Notes: a model not told the origin generated them from the letters alone. Positions 22,660-33,584 are shown, numbered from the stretch's first letter. The stretch is 64,000 bases of DNA from Paraphoma chrysanthemicola (GCA_020744225.1 JAGMWG010000017.1:62001-126000), one strand, 5' to 3'. Numbers and translations are program-made.

Positions 22660-24344
22660 TCACCAACCATTTTCACGCGCGAGAATGTCCCATCCGACAA
22701 GTCGCCAGATTTCTTCTTTGTACCACTGTTCCACGTCCTTGTCCTCTATTTTTGCCGTGTTAGGCAGCGTTCCCACACGCATGGCTGGCATGGGTTTCGT
22801 AAGTACGTCGAGAAACTCGTCGTCAACTTTGCTGCCATACATGCACGACACAAAGGTGCGTTGTAGGCGATCCTTGGCGATTGCACTCAGGCGGGTCTTT
22901 GGTGCAGAGGCGAGCGACTTCATGCTCAGTGTTCGTCCGATACCATTCGGGCTCTTGCTTTTGGCGTGTGCACTTGTCTGATTCATGTGATGCGGTGCGA
23001 GGCCCATCGCTCGCTCAAGAATGAGCACCAGCGCCTTCACTTCCAGATGTATTGTCAAGTTCTCCTGCTCCTGCTGGGATTTGTCCAGCACATCTCTACG
23101 TTCATTGACAGGCTCATGGTCCATATTAATTATAGCGTTTCTGTGCTCACCGAAAGTGCAATAGTACAGGCGTTGGCTCGCGCGCTCAAGCAGCAGAAAC
23201 ACAAAAGCATCGAAAATCTGCTGGTGCATAACATTGGTCTTTTCCAGTAGTCCAATGATGCCGGTCAGAAAATGAGCCAAAGACCGAGCTGGTACTGATT
23301 CCTTTGGCTTGCTGGGTGCTCTGCCCTTGCCGTGATTTGTCTGAGCCTTGGCGTTGAAGCTCAATTCAGCTGTCTCTCGAGCTGATGCCGCGATCGCATG
23401 TAAAGTAGTCTGGAACATGTCGGCCAGCTCGCAGATAACAAGGCTAGGTAGTCGTTCATCACTACCTACTTTCATCATTTTCGTCATTCCGACAAGGACC
23501 GACATGAAGGAGCGGGCGCACACAGTCAAGGCCTGTGCAAAGTTGGACCTGTCCTCGATCAACGACTGTGCCCCAAGGGTATGTCGGCCCTGTCTCGATA
23601 GAGTCTCGTGGTTTTGGGCAACAAAACGTATGATCTTGGCGAGACTCGAGGTTGTCCGAATGAGACTGCGACAGAGCATTTCACAGTCTGGAACCGTCGC
23701 TCGACAGAGCTTATGTGTGGTATACAAAGCTTCCGTGAGATCTACGCCGACTTCACGTCGTTAGCTGTGACATTCTAACATCGCTCAAGTTCCAAGTGGT
23801 ATACTGCCAGACTCACCATCTCCTAGGCTCTCCAGAAAGTCGTAGTCATGATCGATACCTTCTTGCGTCGCCGCGACTGACTGCTCGGCGACTTTAGTGG
23901 CTGATAATTTGACCCGCTTGTGTGCCTTTGAAGGTGGAGCCGGTGCATCTCGTTTTGAGCAAGTTGTGGCCGTGCTTGGACGCTCGTCCCAATCAGGCCT
24001 TGTTCGCTGTGCCAACTGATGGTTCGACCTCTCGAGCCGTGTATTGACGCTTCGAAGACGATCGCACACTTCGAGGGCTCTTCGACATTGATCTTGCCAG
24101 TAGCCGACAAGATCGAGGTAGTGGCTGTGTTCTTCCGGGCTGGATGCTGGCTGCCCAGCCCTGAAATGCTCTAGCAAGTGAGTGACATAATCTGTACCAA
24201 TCAATCTGTGCTCATATCTGGGGAGGAGCCCCACCGACCTCTCACGGAAATATCACGAGGCTTCGATTGAAGGATGACTATTGCTAGGGCAGAGTGCTCG
24301 GCGGAAGGTACGATGGGGGCAGATGGCGGACTGCGTGGCGCCAT
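22660..24344 (-). CDS. Uncharacterised protein, coiled coil in first third
   Basis: Three exons: 24239-24344, 23817-24191, 22660-23741, 520 residues in consistent phase. Starts MAPRSPPSAPIVPSAEHSAL; the joined frame reads ISVRDYVTHLLEHFRAGQ, then a probable coiled coil (YWQDQCRRALEVCDRLRSVNT...) near residues 65-95, then a basic patch KAHKRVKLSATK that could be a nuclear signal. The C-terminal 350 residues are helical and leucine-rich with a basic, disordered stretch (NHGKGRAPSKPKESVP). I recognise no domain. A nuclear or chromatin-associated role is a guess from composition. It is convergent with the P450 (163 bp between stops). Confidence 0.7.
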
Positions 24345-24668
24345 GTCGGAGTGGCAGCGCGAGGCAAATGAATGTCACTGACGACTGAGAGGATGATGCT
24401 TGGATGAAGGGGAAGATACGTAAGGCGTGAAAGCGGAGCCATGGTTTAGTGGGCCGTGGTGGACAGGGTTGAGGTTGGCAGGCAAGAGCGAATGTGGAAG
24501 GAAAGAAGGAGCAATGGCCCATCGCGAACAACGAATCCGCACATCCTTGAGAGCCTTGACACGGGATATAATCATTATATCCCTGAGCAGACTGTGCTGG
24601 GTGGTATTTGTAGCATTTGTACACTGACTCATATCTTTACAGCTGAGCATGCAGCATACAACAACTCT

Positions 24669-26091
24669 TCACCGCATGCGCTCCGTCCGCCTCTTGTATG
24701 GCAGCGGCTCTACTCTCTTCCTCTTGAGCTCGACATTGATCTGGTCCTTCAGCCCGGCACGTTCCATGACACCAGCCATGCTCTCGTCCCACTGTGTCCT
24801 GAACAGCGTTGCGGTGATGGCGCTCAGCTTGTGCTTGTCAACAAAGCTGCGCATATTGAACCCTTCACGCTTGGTCTTGCTGAGCTTAGTGATGTCGAGT
24901 GACTTCGCCTCGCTCTGCTCAAGGACGATGACAGCCAAGCGGTGGTACGGCGCGCCCTTATGCGCCCAGGGCGCGACCCATGGTAATGCGATCTTCTTGC
25001 CTGATGTGTCTGTCGCCTTGTTATCCTCCTGCGCAATGCGCTGCAGAGGAATCGAAGTCCGAGTTGGTGAGAGAGGGATGTTTGACGCAACGAAGTGGCA
25101 TCGGTAGGTGAAGCTGTCATTCTCAACGACGGGTACATCGGCGTCGACAACGATCACAGTGACAAGTCTCTCTCCAGGGGTGAATATCTGAACATTGAGA
25201 CGGGGCATCTTTTCGCTGATGGCGGAGTCAACAAAGTCGCCGGGTGCTACTGGCTTTCGCCCAAACCCGAGATCAATGTCTGCTACCACGTCGAGTGACG
25301 GGAGCAGGTCTGGCACCACGTTCATCTGCTTCAGGCGCTGTTCAAGCACGAGGCGTTTGTACCGTCGCCACTTTTGATCCGCGAGGTACCTGTATATAGG
25401 CTTGTTCATGTCGCCTGTGCGCCAGTTAGTTTGGGTCAAGCAGAGGCTGCCTCTAGGACGCACCTTGGCTGTCTTCGAATTTCCGCTTCACTACTGGATC
25501 GTTGATGTCCGCAAGAATGACCAGATCATTCAGGTGCTTTCGCATACTCCTCAAGCGGGCTTCCTTGGCCTGCAGTCCACCACTCACAGCCGGATCCTGT
25601 TCGCTGAGGTTCTTGATCCTCAACTGCTGTGTCTCGATATCCTGTATCTTCTCTTTCCTGTCCTCCAATAGGACCTTCCTCGCCTCCTGGAAGCATTGGT
25701 ATGGAAGCTGCTCAAATGGCACTTCAACGGCCTTCTGCAGTCCGGACCGCCTCAGCGCAGCACGTCGTCGGCGAGATCCCACGGGCTGCACGTGCTCTCT
25801 TCGAAGCAAGCGGCGTTCTTGCTTCTTGTTCTCTACGGTCTGCGGGTCGAGTGTTCCCCATTTCTGCATAAAATCTGGGATCACTTCGGTAGTTTTCGGC
25901 GACGTGAGTGTCGTGTCATCTGACGGCGGCGGAGTCGGAGGCGCAGGCTTCGAGGGTTGTGTCTGGAGCTCTTCACGAGCGACCGCAGTGGACGAGAGGT
26001 AGCGGCGCGGGGTGCCATTGGAGGCAGGCAACTGGCGCACACATCGAAGGCATGCGCTGAATTGCCGCATCGACGGCGTCACAGACGCCAT
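24669..26091 (-). CDS. MRPL35: Mitochondrial large-subunit ribosomal protein mL38
   Basis: PEBP-like protein of the mitochondrial 54S subunit (yeast Mrpl35). Two exons: 25464-26091 and 24669-25413 plus the base at 25414, i.e. 24669-25414; 457 residues, intron 25415-25463. The N-terminus is a mitochondrial presequence (MASVTPSMRQFSACLRCVRQ...RRYLSS). The PEBP-like core starts near LPRLNVQIFTPG in exon 2 and includes VTVIVVDADVPVVENDSF and APYHRLAVIVLEQ. The region KRKFEDSQ|GDMNKPIYRYLADQKW across the intron is a conserved mL38 signature. It ends with a basic tail. Divergent to uL4m, another protein of the same subunit, 140 bp away. Confidence 0.9.
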
Positions 26092-26231
26092 GTTGTGCGA
26101 GAGGGTCCGGGGAAGATGTTCGGCGTGGTGGTGACGACGCTGGGAAAATGTTCAATCAGCGCCAGTGCGGTCCGAGCTTTTATTCGTCCTCCGCGCATGA
26201 GCTCCGCGACATTTGAACCACCACGTCCGGC
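26092..26231. promoter_or_regulatory. bidirectional promoter of two mitoribosomal genes
   Basis: Only 140 bp between the ATGs of mL38 (-) and uL4m (+). Both products belong to the mitochondrial large subunit, so matched expression is plausible. No specific factor site was identified. Confidence 0.55.
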
Positions 26232-28020
26232 ATGGCTTCCACGAGGATATCAGCGCCGGTGCGGGGCGTCACATACCAATTGAGCAGACTGTCAATACGG
26301 CAGGATGCATTGTCGAGCCGCTGCAACGTGCGCCACCCTGCCCGCTTCGACTGCGCCAGATGCTAACAGCCCGCAGAAATGTCTGAACACACCATTCGCG
26401 CGGTCGATAACCACGTCGGCGTCCACACGAGCCTCTTTCGCCCCAATAACCACTTCCGCTACTGCTCATGTAGATATCAAGCCCCTCGAAGAGCAGACTG
26501 TGCTCGCAACCATCCACCAATTCCCTTCCCTTGAGCCCCTCCGCTTCGAGACATATCCCGCAAACCACCTTCACCTTCCGACAAGAAGAGACATACTCCA
26601 CCGCGCCGTTGTGTTCGAAGGCGACAGCACACGCGAAGGCACAGCATCGACGAAGAGCAGACATGAAGTCAGAGGTTCGGCCAGGAAGATTCGGCCGCAG
26701 AAGGGCTCTGGTCGCGCTCGTCTGGGAGACAAGAAGTCGCCCATGCTAAGAGGTGGAGGTGTTGCCTTTGGACCACATCCGCGAGATTTTGCAACCGACC
26801 TTCCGAAGAAGGTGTACGATCTGGCATGGCGGACAGCTCTCTCATATCGTTACCGCAAAGGAGAACTCATCATCGTGGACAACGCCATGGAGATTGAGAG
26901 CCCGTCCGCTAGATTACTAGGTGACATCTTCAAGTACCACGAGAAGCTGCGAGGCCGAGGCCGGAGTCTGCTCGTCACGCTCAACGAGCGGCCCTTCCTG
27001 GAAGAGGCACTGCTCGACATGGATCGTGGCGGCCAAGCACTCACCTGGAAGGAAGTCGATGTCAAGGACCTTCTTGAGCTGTCGCGCGTCATAATCGAGC
27101 GTGATGCGCTTCACAATATCCTCCACTCGCACCAGGAAGACCTGACACACACGTCCATCGAGCCCTGGCACAAGAGTCTCATAAAGTCCTCGCGGCCAGC
27201 CGAACTTGAATCAATAATAGGATGGTCAGAATTCCGCGACCTCGCTCTGAAGGAAGAGAAGGACCAGGAGACAGCTCGCCCAGGTCTTTACGAATCCGTC
27301 GCCCTCAAACGCTACGAATATGTTGCCACCCTACCAGAATCACCTCATCGCACTGCCGAAACCATCTCCGCATACTCGCTCCTCGCTTCCGCACGAGAAC
27401 TTCAATTCAAGCAAACGACTGGCCTGTCCTTCAGCGACTACACCCTCCTCATCAGCACCGACCCAGCATCGCTAGACTTTGAGTCTGTAGCCGAAAGGTT
27501 CCCGCGTGTCCAGGAACTTGGGTACCAGCGCAGCAAAAAGGACAGCCTCATTGGCGATCTGGGCGAAGTCGCTGGCTCGGAAAAGCAAGTCGAAGCGCTG
27601 CAATCCGAGCTTGACGCCCTGGAGCTGGAGAAATTCAAAATCATCAAACAAGCCGCTCTGTTCGCCGCACAGGTACATGAACACTACGCTGAAGCACACC
27701 GCATGGCTGGCGACGAGGACGCAGCGGATGGACAGATTGGTCTGGCGAGTATGGAGCGCGAGAATATGGATGTGTATAAGCAGCGCATATTAGAGGCCAA
27801 GTATGCACAGGCTGTCGCGAAGGTAGAGGAGCTAGAACGGCGAGGAAAGACAGGGGACCAGCTGGAGAAGGCGAGGAAAGCGGTCACTGGCCTGGAGAGG
27901 AGAATGGCTAGGGGAAGCGAAGTCGAGGAGGAAGAATACGTAGATGAGGCTCAGGTGCCGGAGGAGGTGATTGAGCCGCCAGTCAAGGAGGAGGTTAGGA
28001 GGGCGGAGGAGAAGAGGTAG
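26232..28020 (+). CDS. YML6: Mitochondrial ribosomal protein uL4m with long C-terminal extension
   Basis: Two exons: 26232-26327 and 26377-28020, 579 residues. Exon 1 (MASTRISAPVRGVTYQLSRL) plus the start of exon 2 forms a mitochondrial presequence; the intron has GTGCGC, a GCTAAC branch and CGCAG. The uL4 domain spans about residues 75-290: RRDILHRAVVFEGDSTREG, TKSRHEVRGSARKIRPQKGS, RARLGDKKSPMLRGGG, AFGPHPRDF and the alpha/beta core ELIIVDNAMEIES...LLVTLNERP. After about residue 300 follows an extension of roughly 280 residues not found in yeast Yml6 (286 aa): a helical domain and a predicted coiled coil (EALQSELDALELEKFKIIKQ and onward), ending in an acidic tail. A start at 26305 is possible but lacks the clean presequence. 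Confidence 0.92.
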
Positions 28021-28280
28021 TTGCGCTTTGGGATCCACCATCTGTGACGAGCGTGTACGATGTGTTAGATGTTGAAATGTACAATTTATCACGCCCAAGT
28101 CGTGAAGAAGCACCGGAGAGTTTCGTGTTTAAGTTCATCCATTCGTCCATGTGGAAGACGATTACCTCGACTCGTCTCTAATCAAGCCTGGTGTCAATTC
28201 CAGCGCCCAAACGCCTAGCTATGCTTTCATCATGTTTCATCCCACCTGCAAGTCCTCTCTCAGCTCTTCATCTCCACCTC

Positions 28281-29396
28281 CTAGCTGACTGCCTCTCCAT
28301 TCTTGAGATTGAACACTTGATCCTTGACTTTGGCCGCCAGCAATCCCATATCCTCCTCCCGCGCGATCTTGCTCGAAGCCGCTCCCAGTTTAGCCAGCTG
28401 GTCCTTATCCGAGCCACCACCTGACCCCTGCATGCCCTTGAAGCGCTTACTGTTCTGCGTCTCCTGCGTAATCTTCCTCGCCAGGTCGCTGATCTGCTTG
28501 GTGCCGTAGTCACGGTTGGATATCAGTGGAGACGATGACAGTGTCTGTACCCAGTACTTGTTCCACAGCGCCTCAAGGATCTTGGCATCGAGTGAGGACT
28601 TGTAATGCGAGACTTCGAGGCTGTAATAGTGTGCAGCGTGTGCGCCAAAGTCCTCAATCTTGCCAAGTGGGATGGTCTGGAAGCCGTCGCTGTCCACGCC
28701 GCCGCCGGGCTTCGAGGCTGACGACTTCTCCTTCTCTTCAATATACTGCGCTGGATATGTGCGGAACGCCCCAATCTCGACTTTGCCGGCGGACACGGTA
28801 CGGTCGGGATCGATGACGATGGCGCAGAACGGGTCTTGGAACTGCTGCTGTGTCTTCTGCGTGTTGACATCGATGCCGGACAGCCAGCAGCCGTAGCCGG
28901 GATGTGAGTGGTACCAGCCGACTGCGTTGTCGCTCTGGCCTTGTTCGCGCGCGCGCTGGAGAAACTCGACCATGTACTCGTTTGCCTCATCTTGAGCGTT
29001 GACACGCGTCTCGGTGCCTTCAACGGGGAGCCGGAAGGCGTCTGTGACAACGAAGGTGTGGGCTTCGATCTTGCCGAGCATCAGGCCCATGACTTCGAGA
29101 GAGCCGCCGGATCGCGCGTGCATGACCATCTTGAGCAGGGCGACGGCAGAGATGCGGACCGAGGTGAAGTAGTGCGGGTCTGTCCGCCATGGGTGCGCCT
29201 CATTGATGGCCTTTTGTGCAGTCGCGGAGTACGAGTAGAGGGCATCTTTGGTGGGATCTACGAGCTTCACGGAGTTCTCGAGCTCTGTGTTTGTTAGTGT
29301 GAGAGAGTGAATGGCGGGGCAATGCGGGGTGTGTTGTGGCATAGCAGTATTCAGGTCTGGGACAGACTTACCCCAGGTTTTCAGGGCGGTCCCCAT
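28281..29396 (-). CDS. RRI1: COP9 signalosome subunit 5 (deneddylase)
   Basis: JAMM/MPN+ metalloprotease that removes Nedd8 from cullins within the COP9 signalosome. Two exons: 29372-29396 and 28281-29284, 342 residues; the 87-bp intron is a multiple of three without stops, but splicing yields the family start MGTALKTWELENSVKLVDP. Catalytic set: E72 (SLEVMGLMLGK), H134 and H136 with D147 in HSHPGYGCWLSGID. Downstream are PDRTVSAGKVEIGAFRTYP and the C-terminal helices (KISDL-type segment). All metal ligands are intact. In filamentous fungi the CSN controls development and secondary metabolism. Convergent with uL4m. Confidence 0.96.
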   Translation of the reverse strand: MGTALKTWGKSVPDLNTAMPQHTPHCPAIHSLTLTNTELENSVKLVDPTKDALYSYSATAQKAINEAHPWRTDPHYFTSVRISAVALLKMVMHARSGGSLEVMGLMLGKIEAHTFVVTDAFRLPVEGTETRVNAQDEANEYMVEFLQRAREQGQSDNAVGWYHSHPGYGCWLSGIDVNTQKTQQQFQDPFCAIVIDPDRTVSAGKVEIGAFRTYPAQYIEEKEKSSASKPGGGVDSDGFQTIPLGKIEDFGAHAAHYYSLEVSHYKSSLDAKILEALWNKYWVQTLSSSPLISNRDYGTKQISDLARKITQETQNSKRFKGMQGSGGGSDKDQLAKLGAASSKIAREEDMGLLAAKVKDQVFNLKNGEAVS

Positions 29397-29610
29397 GGTT
29401 GAACAACGTGCGTTGATGTGTGGAGAGAGTCTGCTGTTGTGTGGTTGACGTGAGGCGGAGCTTCAAAGTTATGGTGGGGAGCTGTCAATCACGCTAAGAG
29501 GTGCAGGCACCAGCGAGGGCGCGACATGGATCAGCACGCGAGCATGAAAGCGATGTGGACCGGGGTTCTGGAATTCTGGAGATGCAATGCGTTTCCCATA
29601 TACTGATATC

Positions 29611-30345
29611 CTAAGTCCTACTCCCCTTCTTCCGCCCACTCTGATCTTCCCAGCCCATGCGATCGTTCATCAGCTTCGCTTCCTCCTCCATCTTCTTCAT
29701 CCATCGCTTCGTCAGCTCGTCATTCTCCTTCTTCAGCTTGTCCTTCTCCTGTATTGCCATGTTCAGCTCCAGATTCAGTGCTACCATTTCGTCCTGTATA
29801 TCTGTGACAAACTTCCCTTTGCCCTTTAGCTCGTCCACGCGATCTTTGCCGCGGCGCTCTAGGTTGGCTTTGACCTTTTCAAGCTGCTCTATGCGCTGTT
29901 TCTGCTGCGCATCCGAGGCCTTGAGTGTGCTGAGTTCGGCGGTGATGGCGCTGAGCTTGGTCTCGAGCTCGCTGCGGGTTCGTTGGGTGGATGCGAGCTC
30001 TGACCGGATTTGCGCGAGAGACGAAGGCAATGACACATCCGCCGGGGCTGGTGAGGCTTTTCCTTTCGGCGTGCCAGGGCGGATCGTCTTCGTTGAAGCG
30101 GTGGGGGTTGTGGTGTCATCTACGGCTGAGGTAGCCTGGTTTGCAAGCGTTGCTGTCCGGTCCGCGAGCTTGGTGTCTGACTCTCTTTAGCACATATACC
30201 CTCCAAGTCTCTCTCTAAGTAACACCCTGGGCTCGTGTGACGATGGAGTGTAATACTTACATGCGTTGATATACTCCTCGTGTGCCCTTTCTCGGACGTC
30301 GCGTGCCTCGATCGCGGACAGGTATTCAGCAAGCGGGTTGCTCAT
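29611..30345 (-). CDS. ATG16: Autophagy protein ATG16
   Basis: Coiled-coil partner of the Atg12-Atg5 conjugate that directs Atg8 lipidation to the phagophore. Two exons: 30261-30345 and 29611-30176, 216 residues, intron 84 bp. N-terminus MSNPLAEYLSAIEARDVRER then EEYINAYTKLADRTA is the Atg5-binding helix region. A low-complexity linker (about residues 45-75) is followed by a long coiled coil ending in the signature VTDIQDEMVALNLELNMA and DKLKKENDELTKRWM then EEEAKLMNDRMGW. No WD40 domain, as is normal for fungal ATG16. Divergent to mitochondrial IF3. Confidence 0.93.
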
Positions 30346-30638
30346 GGCGGCAGATGAAGAGGCGCAGGCTGGCGTGGAGGATATGACCGTACTTTCAATA
30401 TCATGATGGTTTGCTACATGGAGTAGGCAGAGAGATGCAACGGCCAAGTGAGCGCGGAAGACGTGGGGTTGCGGCGTGCTCTCGGAGGAGGCCGAATCGG
30501 GTGAAGCTTCTTGGCCTTGTCGAAAAGCTTCAGCGGAGCTGTCGCATGCCTCACGTCTGATGTCACTGTCGCAAACCTACCCCAGACTTACCCTTTCTTT
30601 CTTCAGCTTGTGATAATCGCCATCGATTGTAGTTCAAG

Positions 30639-31502
30639 ATGCCGCCCACGCACTTCTCCGGCACCTCCCGCGCTCTTTACCGTGTCTTCGTTGCACCAAA
30701 CCTGCGTGCCAAAGTTTCAATACCACTACTCTACCTCCCAGCCTTCACCTCTCCCTCGTCCTACCCGTCCCAACCGCCCCGTCTAACCTCCCACACGACA
30801 ATTCGTACAAAAACCTACAAGAAAGACACCCAGCGCCATGCCCTCACCGACTACTACGTCCTCGACAATGCCATCAAGTCCCCACGCATCAACCTCGTCG
30901 ACGAGGCGGGCAATTACAAGCCAGACGTACCCATTCAAGACGCTCTCTTCCAAGTCAACCCCAAGACTCACTACCTCGTACAAATGACCCCTGGCAAAGT
31001 CGATGAATACGGCAACCCGGACCCGGACGATCTGCCGACCTGCCGCATCGTGACCAAAATGGCGCTACGCGAACAACACAGTCGAAAACTCGACACGCTG
31101 CGAAGACAAGCCAAGGGACAGAGTGCAGGGCCCGCGATGAAGAATCTCGAGCTCAATTGGGCGATAGCGGCGGGAGATTTGAAACATCGACTAGAAAGGT
31201 TGAAGGAGTTTTTAAGGGAAGGGAGGAAGGTGGAGGTACTGTTGGGTCCGAAGAAGAGAGGTAAGAAGGCGACTGAGCAAGAGGCGAATGCGGTCATGGC
31301 GGCGGTGAGGGACGCGGTGGCAGAGTGTAAGGGAAGTAGTGAGGTCAAGCAGGAGGGTAGTGTGGGTGGGGTCATGACCATCACGTTTGAGGGCAAGGAA
31401 GCCGAGGACAAGAAGAAGAAGGCAGAAGAGAAGAAGGCCGAGGACAAGAAGAAGAAGGGAGAAGAGAAGAGTAAAGTGGCTGAGGCTGGGCCTGCGACGT
31501 GA
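30639..31502 (+). CDS. Mitochondrial translation initiation factor IF-3-like
   Basis: Single exon, 287 residues. The N-terminal ~60 residues look like a mitochondrial presequence (basic, Ser/Thr/Pro-rich). The IF3 N-domain region is IKSPRINLVDEAGNYKPDVP then IQDAL; the C-domain is represented by LNWAIAAGDLKHRLERLKEF and LREGRKVEVLL with basic KKRGKK. IF3 keeps ribosomal subunits apart and checks start-codon pairing; the yeast counterpart is Aim23. The tail is a lysine/glutamate repeat (EDKKKKAEEKKAEDKKKKGEEK), likely disordered. Divergent to ATG16, 293 bp between starts. Confidence 0.85.
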   Translation: MPPTHFSGTSRALYRVFVAPNLRAKVSIPLLYLPAFTSPSSYPSQPPRLTSHTTIRTKTYKKDTQRHALTDYYVLDNAIKSPRINLVDEAGNYKPDVPIQDALFQVNPKTHYLVQMTPGKVDEYGNPDPDDLPTCRIVTKMALREQHSRKLDTLRRQAKGQSAGPAMKNLELNWAIAAGDLKHRLERLKEFLREGRKVEVLLGPKKRGKKATEQEANAVMAAVRDAVAECKGSSEVKQEGSVGGVMTITFEGKEAEDKKKKAEEKKAEDKKKKGEEKSKVAEAGPAT

Positions 31503-31952
31503 GCGATATACGATTAGTGGGATGACAGAGCATGCGAGTCCATGTTGCTCTCCGATGAGATGAGGCTTGGCAGTTTGGTCTTCTCTGCGCAAAACACGGA
31601 GAAATATCAGTGTCGCGGTCATAGGCATGGCGCACCCGCAGGGAGAGACACGGGGGAAGTCGTGGTGCGGAGAAGAAGCAGAAAGTCGAGTGCGTGATCT
31701 GTGTAAGATATGGTGATGATCCGACACGCCCGGATGAGCGAGACGACAATGCCAAATCGGCCTGTATTATATGTAACATTGACACGACATTATCTCACGA
31801 AGGACTGTAACATTAGTGTATCAACTTCCTAAGAAGAAATTCACAACGATCTTCTATCCTCTGCGGTAAGACTGGGAACAATTGGCAAACCAAGTGGGCA
31901 TTATTGGGTATCGTCTGTTCTTACACGCGATTATCGTACACACCACGCCTAC
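31503..31952. other. convergent 3' region
   Basis: 450 bp between the stops of the IF3-like gene and the mitochondrial GluRS. Only antisense-type open frames of low complexity; no gene. Confidence 0.4.
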
Positions 31953-33584
31953 TCACTTTTCCAGACCTAGTCGCGCCAAGGTCTCCCTTCTTCCCAGTAT
32001 CAGCATAACATCATACAGCCGCATTCCCTTTTCCTGTCCAGTGAGGGTCTTCCTCAAGTAATGATATACGTCTTTGCTTCCATCTTTTCCCTCTTTGCGC
32101 CCATCGATAATGTCCCTTACTTTTTGCATCAGATTCTCCCTTGTCCAACCCTTGTCATCTACCTCTGCCAGCATTTGCGCGCGCATTGGGATGTCGGATG
32201 ACGTCGTCATCGGCGGGGCTTCATGATATGGGCGCAACGGCTCGAAGAAGAATGAGTTCCTGTACAAGAATTCATTGGCGTTGGTATAGTTGTCGGCATC
32301 AACTTGTATGATCTTGGAGACGTAGTCGTCTGGCCATGGCGTGTTGATGACCTTCGTCCAGTTCTTGTATGGGGACTCGGGCGAGACGAGGAGCCGCACA
32401 ACGTTGTGTACCATATCCTGTAGCTTTTCGCCGCCAGCCTGAGCGCGCAGAGCGGCGTGCTTGCGTTGTAGAAAGTGCAGCTTGCCAAATGTGACGGTGG
32501 TGTTGCCCTTGGTGAACTTGAGGGAGAAGTTGTTGATGAGGGCCTGCAGGTCCATAATGTCGGCCTTCTCCTTGTGGCTCCAGCCGAGCAGCGCTGCAAA
32601 ATTGGTGAGCGTCTCTGGGAAGATTTCCATTTCCTTGAAAGCGGTGATGTCGGTGTCGAAGTTTCTCTTGGATAGCTTGTTGCCGTTCTCGTCTACCAAC
32701 AATCCGACGTGTGCAAACTCGGGCGGCGACCAGCCAAAGGCGGAGTACATGGCGATGTGCTTCGGCGTGCTCGGCATCCATTCTGACCCGCGGATGACGT
32801 GCGTGATCTTCATCAAATGGTCGTCGACCACGTTGGCAAGATGGTATGTGGGGAGGCCATCACTCTTGAGCAAGATGGGATCTTCGTAGGACGACTCGGT
32901 CACATGTCCGCGCTTCTTGAGGGGCTTGAAGGTGCCGTAGATGAGGTCCTTGTAGGTCGGGTATCGGTCAGGCACCTTCAATCGTATTGTGTGCGATTCG
33001 CCCTTGTATGCCCTGTCGTCGCTCTCCTCTTTCGGTATGCTTGCACAGGTGCGGTCGTAGTCGGTCGCCAGGCCCAGCTTGTGCTTGTGCTCTGCCAATG
33101 CGTTCAGGCGCTCAGCGGAGCAGAAGCAGCGGTAGGCATGTCCTGACTCTAGCAGTTGCTGGGCGTGCGTCTTGTATATGGCGCTCCTCTCAGACTGCCG
33201 ATAGGGGCCGTATGGGCCTCCTACCTCGGGGCCTTCGTCCCATTGTAGCTCGGCCCACCGCAGGTCGTCGAACAGGCGCTGTTCCGCATCGGGCACTGTG
33301 CGCTTCCGGTCCGTGTCTTCTATGCGCAGCAGGAACTGGCCGCCGGTGCGCTTCGCAAGGAGGTAGTTGAACAGTGCCGTGCGGAGGGAGCCGAGGTGGA
33401 GGTAGCCCGTGGGCGAGGGTGCGAAGCGTGTGCGGGCTGGTGTCGAGGGAAGCGCGGTGCTAGCTTTGGCCTCTTTGGCCGTCTTGGAGGAGATTGGCCG
33501 CCGTGGGGATCTCGACAGTCGCAGGAGGCAGGAGTGACACGTGTAGGCGGGCAATTGCGGGCGCAGAAGCAGCGGAAAAGACAT
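31953..33584 (-). CDS. MSE1: Mitochondrial glutamyl-tRNA synthetase
   Basis: Class I aminoacyl-tRNA synthetase charging mitochondrial tRNA-Glu. Single exon, 543 residues. Mitochondrial presequence (MSFPLLLRPQLPAYTCHSCL and following Arg/Ser-rich stretch). HIGH motif as TRFAPSPTGYLHLGSLRTAL (HLGS at 63-66) and KMSKS motif as KLSKR (303-307). Also visible: RIEDTDRKR, YRCFCSAERL, PTYHLANVVDDHLM and IRGSEWMPSTPKH. The bacterial-type architecture marks it as the organellar enzyme. It forms a divergent pair with the Ydj1-type Hsp40 gene (275 bp between starts). Confidence 0.96.
   Translation of the reverse strand: MSFPLLLRPQLPAYTCHSCLLRLSRSPRRPISSKTAKEAKASTALPSTPARTRFAPSPTGYLHLGSLRTALFNYLLAKRTGGQFLLRIEDTDRKRTVPDAEQRLFDDLRWAELQWDEGPEVGGPYGPYRQSERSAIYKTHAQQLLESGHAYRCFCSAERLNALAEHKHKLGLATDYDRTCASIPKEESDDRAYKGESHTIRLKVPDRYPTYKDLIYGTFKPLKKRGHVTESSYEDPILLKSDGLPTYHLANVVDDHLMKITHVIRGSEWMPSTPKHIAMYSAFGWSPPEFAHVGLLVDENGNKLSKRNFDTDITAFKEMEIFPETLTNFAALLGWSHKEKADIMDLQALINNFSLKFTKGNTTVTFGKLHFLQRKHAALRAQAGGEKLQDMVHNVVRLLVSPESPYKNWTKVINTPWPDDYVSKIIQVDADNYTNANEFLYRNSFFFEPLRPYHEAPPMTTSSDIPMRAQMLAEVDDKGWTRENLMQKVRDIIDGRKEGKDGSKDVYHYLRKTLTGQEKGMRLYDVMLILGRRETLARLGLEK

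Noticed and set aside
30783..31785. Several minus-strand frames opposite the IF3-like gene
   Set aside because: Low-complexity Leu/Ser/Phe runs produced by the complement of lysine/glutamate codons.
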